Below are positions 58,001-64,000 of a stretch of 64,000 nucleotides of DNA, one piece after another. The notes under the pieces were generated by a model. The model ran no database searches and was not told where the DNA came from. It saw only the letters and a list, made by a program, of their open reading frames with translations. A program made the position numbers and the translations under genes. The stretch's first letter is position 1; each line of letters opens with the position of its first letter. The stretch lies in assembly GCA_008694505.1 (NCBI GenBank), contig VZDJ01007747.1:28748574-28812573 (forward strand), written 5' to 3'. The DNA comes from Cyanoderma ruficeps. Taxonomy: Eukaryota > Chordata > Aves > Passeriformes > Timaliidae.

Positions 58001-59221
58001 AATGCAGAACAGAGCATTTTACCACCAAATAAAAAAAAAAAAATATTTCAGTATGTACATACTATTTCTTTCACTTTCCCTGAATCTCAACAAATCTCTA
58101 AATCTGCCATTACCTAAGCAGAGACAGTCAATGTTTTGTGTCTTATTCCCTCCCTTCCTGCTAGACAGGAAACAAGGAAATCACAATCAGGAGGTGATGA
58201 GAGTCATAACTGCACATTACTGCTTTTTATCTTGTAACAAGGATATTGATCAACTGTATTAAAAAAACCAGAACAAAAATCACAATTAAAAAGATATCAT
58301 TTGAACAGAGTCATTTAGCACATTCTCATGAGTGCAGGAAGTATTGAAGAGTGCCTCCTGGGACATGTTTGGGTATGTTTTTGATCTGAGAAAATAGTCC
58401 CTACTCACATGTAACAGGAACTGTCAGGATGGAGTCAGCTTATTCAGGCTGGTAGAGGCATTCTGGGGATCAGCTTTAATTTTCTCTATAATGTGTGTGT
58501 CTATAGTATAAAGTAACTATATAAAGTAACTGTTGCATTAAAAATAATGTGAGTAGTAAGCCAAAATATTTTTTATGTGAGTAGTAACTTTCAGAATATA
58601 TATATATTTGTCTAAATAAAGGCTTAGTTCATAATATGTAGAGTTGTTCTTTACCTGAATGAGCATGGTGAGAAAAATGTTATCAGATTAATTATTTACA
58701 ATGGAAATCATTTGTCCTTTTAAGACAATATTTGGGATAAGAACAAAGACTATTTACGACCTTCTGAAGAAGCAAGAAGGAAGTGGGAAAGCTTTCACTT
58801 CAAGTGTGATTTTGATAGTTTTAGAAGCTGTTGATTGAAAAGTGGAATGAGCAATCACTCAATCAGAGGTCAGGACTCTGGTGAGTAGAAGATTATATTC
58901 TCATGATCTGTGACTAACAGAGAGTAATAAAAAGCCTAGTGAACATGTGTACCATGTAAATACAATCCTATTGTCAGATGGTTTGTGGTAAATTGAAATG
59001 GCTGCTCTGAGGTCACAGCAAGCAGACTGTTTCCTGGAATTTCTGCAGGCAAGTTGCACATCCTGTAAACAGGAGCTCTCTAGATCTGTGGCATTGCACT
59101 GCCAGGTACTGTGCATGACACAGACTCAAATAAGATCATTCTGCAGAGGCAGGGAAAGCTGATCTCAAATTATCCAGAAAGTTGAAGGACATATGGAAAC
59201 CAATGCTGAGAAAATCAAATA

Positions 59222-59254
59222 ACAGATTTTTTTTTGTTTTGTTTTGTTTTTTTG
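59222..59254. repeat. T-rich / TTTTG low-complexity tract
   Basis: Poly-T interrupted by G at five-base spacing (TTTTG units) upstream of STIM2. Confidence 0.75.
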
Positions 59255-59421
59255 GCCTCAATTTTTCTATGTTTTGAGTTGGATAATAGAGAGAAAGCAT
59301 TGGATATTGCATCCTCAGTTACAAGGTCATTGGATACAGATCTCAGAACACAACATTGAGCATTTGGTGTTATGACTTGGTACAAACAGCGGTATTTCTC
59401 ACAAAAAAAAAAAGTAAAAAT

Positions 59422-59459
59422 TCATCCATTGCTTACATTTTCATCCATTGCTTACATTT
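59422..59459. repeat. 19-bp exact tandem duplication
   Basis: TCATCCATTGCTTACATTT occurs twice with no mismatch and no spacer. Confidence 0.93.
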
Positions 59460-60471
59460 TCATAAAGAGTATACATAGTTCATTTTTGTTCGCGCTTACT
59501 TTGCAGGTTGGGGTACTTGCAAGATTGTGTGCAATGTGCTAAGCTTCCTTGAGCATTGGAGTTGAACAAGCTTTCATGATCTTCCTTGGGTCTGGACTTT
59601 TTTTTATTCCTTTATCTGCCCATTATGAAATGGTGACAGTTTTGGTTAGGAGGGGAGAAAAAGGTTCTGTATCCAGTGAAGTTCTTCAGCTTTCTGATAT
59701 GACTTGTATAGAACAGGTCATATTTTTTATCTTCTACTAAGTGTGTTGGAGAGGTTCTTTCTAAACTGTTCATAGTAGTTAATTGGAAATGCAGGGAAGG
59801 GCTGAACTAAATGTCTAAATCAGAGACAGTCAACTCTCAACCCCTTTAGAATCAACAGAGAGTAATGGGAACTTCAGGTTTTTCATTTCTTACTATAATA
59901 AGCATCTAAGATCTGAAGCTTTTCAAACATGGAGAGGAGAGACAAATCAACTTTCAGGAAAAAGAACATGAGTATCTTCTGTCTCTTACCCATTAGGAAA
60001 TTACCAACTAACAGTGCCCTTGATGTCTTTCTTTATTTCATGTTCTTGGAATACAGGAATCAAAATACCTTGTAGACCTTACTGATATAACTAGAAAACA
60101 ACCATAAACAACTGCTCACTGCATGAAGGAGTTGTAATGCACATCCCATAGTAATGGGTAAGCCTTTCCTAATGCTTTAGCATCTGCTTTCATGTTTATG
60201 CTGCAGTAATTTCAGAGAATATCTTCAGAACTAAAATGACTGAAGAGAGACTCAGAACAGTATTTGGTTCCTAAAATGTGCTCCCAGTGGGATTATCTGT
60301 GCTAACACCAGCAGTGTTGCCCTTCCCCTGGAATCAGTGTCTATGATCATTCAATACTGAAAGTTTCAATATCACTCCAGAGCAAGTCTCTTCTACACAA
60401 TCTTGATATGTGTAATCTGTAAAAAGAGACAAGCTCAAGAAACTGTTACCTACATGATCCAAACAGTAAGG

Positions 60472-60530
60472 TTCATAGAATCACAGAATGGGTTGGGTTG
60501 GCAGGGACCTTACAGGTCACCTTGTATGTT
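60472..60530 (-). mobile_element. CR1 LINE 3' end (short)
   Basis: TTCATAGAATCACAGAATGG followed by GGTTGGCAGGGACCTTACAG and GTCACCT is the reverse complement of the CR1 terminus. Only about 60 bp are recognisable, and the rest is truncated or too diverged. Confidence 0.85.
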
Positions 60531-61783
60531 GCTAATGGCTTCTGAACTGTAAGCGCTTGAGGCAGATGTGACACCTATGGAGAGTTACTGGAGAGAGATT
60601 GCAGTAAACCACAAACTTTGGCACTGGGTGCTGTTCCTTAAGGTAGGGTGGTTGCCTTGTCTTGAGAGCTTTAAGCTGAAAAGAATGAGTGGTGTACTTC
60701 TTAAATGCTATCAACTTCCCTTTTTAGATCTAACTGGTCTCACAGCCTGGAAACTCACAGTGAAATTAAGTGGGCTAGTGAAAATTTAAAATATATTACA
60801 TTATGGAGGAAATAAAAAGTTTAAATGCATAGCATTAATCCTCACTGAAATCTTAATAAAGCACTGAGTCTTGAAAGAACATTTCTGTTCCATAACAGCC
60901 CTGCCTTTGAATGGCCCGGTCCCACCAAAAGCAGAGTGCACAGAACTGGCCTGTTTGCATTGGAACAATTTCCTGAGCAGTATCAGTAACCATCTCTGTT
61001 TTAATGTCTGAACTGAAGTCAGGAGAGAGTAATTTATCCTGCACTTGTCATTTGAAAATCTCATCATGGTGTTTCCTAAGAAGGAACAAAACTTCTGTCT
61101 AGAGAAAATTGAAAGGGTGGCTTACATTTGCATCAAGAACATATTCATTTCATTGGCTTGTGCCCAGTTTTCTGAAAGATCTACAGTAAATTCTACAAAA
61201 AGAGGACTAAAAATGCCAGTTCAACTCCCAATACTTTTTATTAAACTGTTTGGAACTTGTGAACAAAAAATCTCTTACCTGTGAAGGGCTAGTTCTTCTA
61301 TGACATTTTACATTGCATGTGTTTGTGATGCTGAAAAAGAAGTTGATATTTTTCTTTATAAAATAAAACAGTCTGAACCGAGATTTTATAATAATGTTCA
61401 GAACTGCCTGGCAAGAAGAATAGTAGCCTTGAGTTGAGAACACAGAATAACTGTGAGAATTACAGTTCAAGATTTTAAACTAGGGAAAAAAAAGTACATA
61501 TAATGATATACAAATACAAAATTCATAATTTAATGAAAACCAAAAAATCTCATCTGAATGGGCCAAGATGGACCTTACATGTCAGAGAGACTCTTGCTCT
61601 TTAGATTAAAAAACTCTCCACAATTTACTTATAAAAAAAGAAATTACAAACCTCAGGGGCAGAATTTCATCATTTTGCACAGAACAGGAAAAAGTGTCAA
61701 GCCACTAACATTATGAATTACTATTGTAGATATCACATAAGATGATACCTGGCTTTTTCTTTGCCCAGATTGTTAGGTTAACT

Positions 61784-61799
61784 TAACCCTAACCCTAAC
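61784..61799. repeat. short interstitial telomere-like repeat
   Basis: TAACCCTAACCCTAAC is 2.7 units of the vertebrate telomere repeat. GTTAGGTTAA just upstream (about 61771-61780) is a near inverted copy. Confidence 0.75.
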
Positions 61800-64000
61800 A
61801 TTCTCTGTCTTTTCTCTGGAAACAGTATTTTCACTTTGTCCTAGTCTCATGTTCTAGAATCCTGTCTAAAGATCTGGTGTATACAAAACAAAGAAGTTTA
61901 TTTGTACAGTCTACCATCTTGGCCCTTCCCTCATCCAAAGTCTAGTAGTAGGGATGAGTTTTCTGGCAGTATTTTCCATTATTTGCTTGCAAGTGAGTGC
62001 CTAACACTCCTGTGTGTGTGATTTCTTTGAAAGCCAAGGTGGCCAAGGTCTTGGACAGTTTTTTTTCCAACTTTGAGTGAACACGTAGGTTATCATTCAG
62101 CCTGAGGAAATCTGCACTTACCATGGTGTCTGCAACTTCCCTGCTTCTCTCTCACTCCTCCCTTCTAGCTGAAATCCTGGCAGGCAATGCAGCACTCCCT
62201 TTGTCCACAGAGCTCTCCACTGTCTGCATTTGAAATGGTCACCTAGGATGTTCAAAAAAACACCCTGGGCATCACTTCCTACTGTTTCTGGAGGACTGCA
62301 CTGACAGCTAGGTCTTTGATATATTTGGCTTTCTAAGACTGCAAACCTCTCTTTAGGTCTTTATTAACCTAGATTGTTGCAAAGCCAAACATCTACCACT
62401 TCCACCTTTTAATTGTGTGTTTTCAAGACTGAATATTGATTAGCTGCCAAAATAAATAATATTTGCCATAAACCAACTCTCCACTATAATACTTACCCCT
62501 TATCCCTATTACCACCTAACATAGGAATGGACTGATACCGAATTTAAAAATTTTCCAGGATTTCTTTGTAACAGAATAGAAACATATTTCTCAGGGGAAG
62601 AGAACAACCCTAATCAGAAAGGTTCCTATTTTTGTAAGACGTAAACTGTAATTCCCATAGACAGGAAACCCAGATTAGACAAAACTATGTAAGTATATTT
62701 GCTGAAGATTGCAAAAAGAGAAGAGAAAAGAAGATAAAGCTCTGGAACAGAAAAATCTAGCGGTACAAGCCTGAATTTCAAGATTTATATAAACATATCA
62801 AAAAGATATTTTATCTTTTGTATGATTAACAAAACTTACTCAAGCTTTAAAAATTTAAAAAAAATAAACTTTGAATAAAGATGCAATATAAAGTCAGTAG
62901 AAGAAAGTGTACTTTGTTAAAAATACAAGTAGCAAATAATTGCTTTTTGTGTTGCAGAGGTCACAGTCTGAAGGTGTTTGAAGCCCTTTTCCCACACCTT
63001 TTCCCTTTCTTTCAAAGACTGCTTTCCCGACAGTGGAAGTGCATTGCATGAGGCAGAGGTGGCAGATGGGCTCTCCTGCCCCTGTGTTAATGGAAATGAG
63101 GGGCATTAATACTCCTAACACCCCTTTCCCATGTCTATCAGTTAGTTGTAATGCCTTCAGAAACTGGGCATGCTTAGAATGTATTACAAACTTAAATGAA
63201 ACATCTAATTATGTCCTAAGGTCAGAAATGATGGAGAGAACTTCACCAGTAATGTGAGTGCTGTAGCAACTGGAACTTCCTTCACAAGCTGTAACTATGC
63301 CAGTTTTCCAGTTAGAACTCGATGTTAACATTAACGAACCATGACTGGGCTTCAAATAAATGCTTGTTTTTGTAACTCAGATGCTCTTGGAAAAAAAGGG
63401 AGAAAAGGGAAAATGTTGTGACACTAGACTTACTATCAAAAAATTTAGATAAGAAATAGTCCTGAACACATAGAAAATTAAATATTATTGCTTTTTATAA
63501 CATATTTTCTGCTGATTTACAATTAGACTTATTAGGGTATAACTATCCTAAATAGAGCTTTTCAGAAAAAAAAAACCATAGAGTGTAACACTCAGAGAAC
63601 ATGATTCTTGAATAAAATGAACAATCAGATACCTACTAAAACATGTTATGCGAATAAAACATAATATTTTGCCGTTGACTATCAGATTCCAACTTGTCTC
63701 TTAGCAACATGATACAGACTTTTTTGTTTAAAGCAAAGCACAGAAATCGGTCACATGCTTTGTCTTGCACAAATTCTCTTTAACTCTTTTGTTTATTTCA
63801 TTTATTTTGGTCATAATTCCAAAAGAAACAATTTGTTCAAACTGTTCAGCCAAACACAATGTCATTTGGCAAAGCACTGTGGTCCTCCATAAAGCAAATT
63901 CTCTAGAGATAATTGTTTGCACGTATCAGTAGTCCAACATCTACAACATGCTGATTTTGAAATGTGGGTACATGGAGGCCCCTCTGCAACTTTCTTCAGA

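Larger units (their letters stand above)
53310..64000. other. STIM2 upstream flank, no gene recognised
   Basis: Beyond the solo LTR this is intergenic-looking sequence with old CR1 fragments (about 54200-55000 and 60472-60530) and small repeats. In human and chicken, as I recall, TBC1D19 lies upstream of STIM2. I could not identify any of its exons here. Segments 55000-60470 and 60530-64000 show chance frames only. Confidence 0.6.

Noticed and set aside
53310..64000. 3' exons of TBC1D19, the expected upstream neighbour
   Set aside because: No TBC-domain motif or convincing spliced exon was recognised. The neighbour order is from memory of other genomes.

Overview
This is a 64 kb stretch of a vertebrate nuclear genome, and the repeats say bird, most likely a songbird (passerine). 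The evidence is several CR1 LINE fragments with the avian 3' end, and a SINE made of a tRNA-Ile-like head joined to a CR1-type tail (TguSINE1 type, described from passerines). Two solo LTRs are also present, one of a type I recognise from songbird genomes. Bacterial-style ORF density means nothing here. Almost every open frame is a chance frame in intron, CpG island or repeat.

The one gene I can support is STIM2, the ER calcium sensor of store-operated calcium entry, on the minus strand. Three coding exons are visible with consensus splice sites and matching phases. Exon 1 (51395-51572) carries the signal peptide and low-complexity N-terminus. Exon 2 (15478-15608) carries the canonical EF-hand. 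Exon 3 (4974-5088) carries the hidden EF-hand and ends just before the SAM domain. Together they encode the first 141 codons plus one base. Exon 4 onward (SAM, transmembrane, coiled-coil/CAD, C-terminus) must lie beyond the left edge. Intron 1 is about 35.8 kb, intron 2 about 10.4 kb, and at least 5.0 kb of intron 3 is in the window.

Layout from left to right: intron 3 with a minus-strand solo LTR (3846-4258); exon 3; intron 2 with a CR1 3' end (about 5763-5952), a small CpG-rich island with a CTCF-like motif (about 8005-8230) and a 1.3 kb CR1 copy with reverse-transcriptase remnants (about 13230-14545); exon 2; the long AT-rich intron 1 with a TguSINE1-type SINE (about 41566-41711), a homeodomain-like palindrome (48407-48426), an assembly gap (49080-49104) inside an old CR1 fragment, and small repeats. 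Then come the CpG-island promoter and exon 1 (about 50910-52040), and STIM2 upstream flank to 64000 with a plus-strand solo LTR (52732-53305), old CR1-like sequence (about 54200-55000), a CR1 3' end (about 60472-60530) and a short telomere-like repeat (61784-61799).

I found no previously undescribed multi-gene system. The best leads are regulatory and evolutionary: an exact 20-bp CRE-type palindrome in the STIM2 promoter, a start codon in weak context with an open upstream frame, an LTR inserted at the centre of a 16-bp palindrome just upstream of the promoter, a paired TAATCC palindrome in intron 1, and two CTCF-like motifs facing each other across introns 1 and 2.
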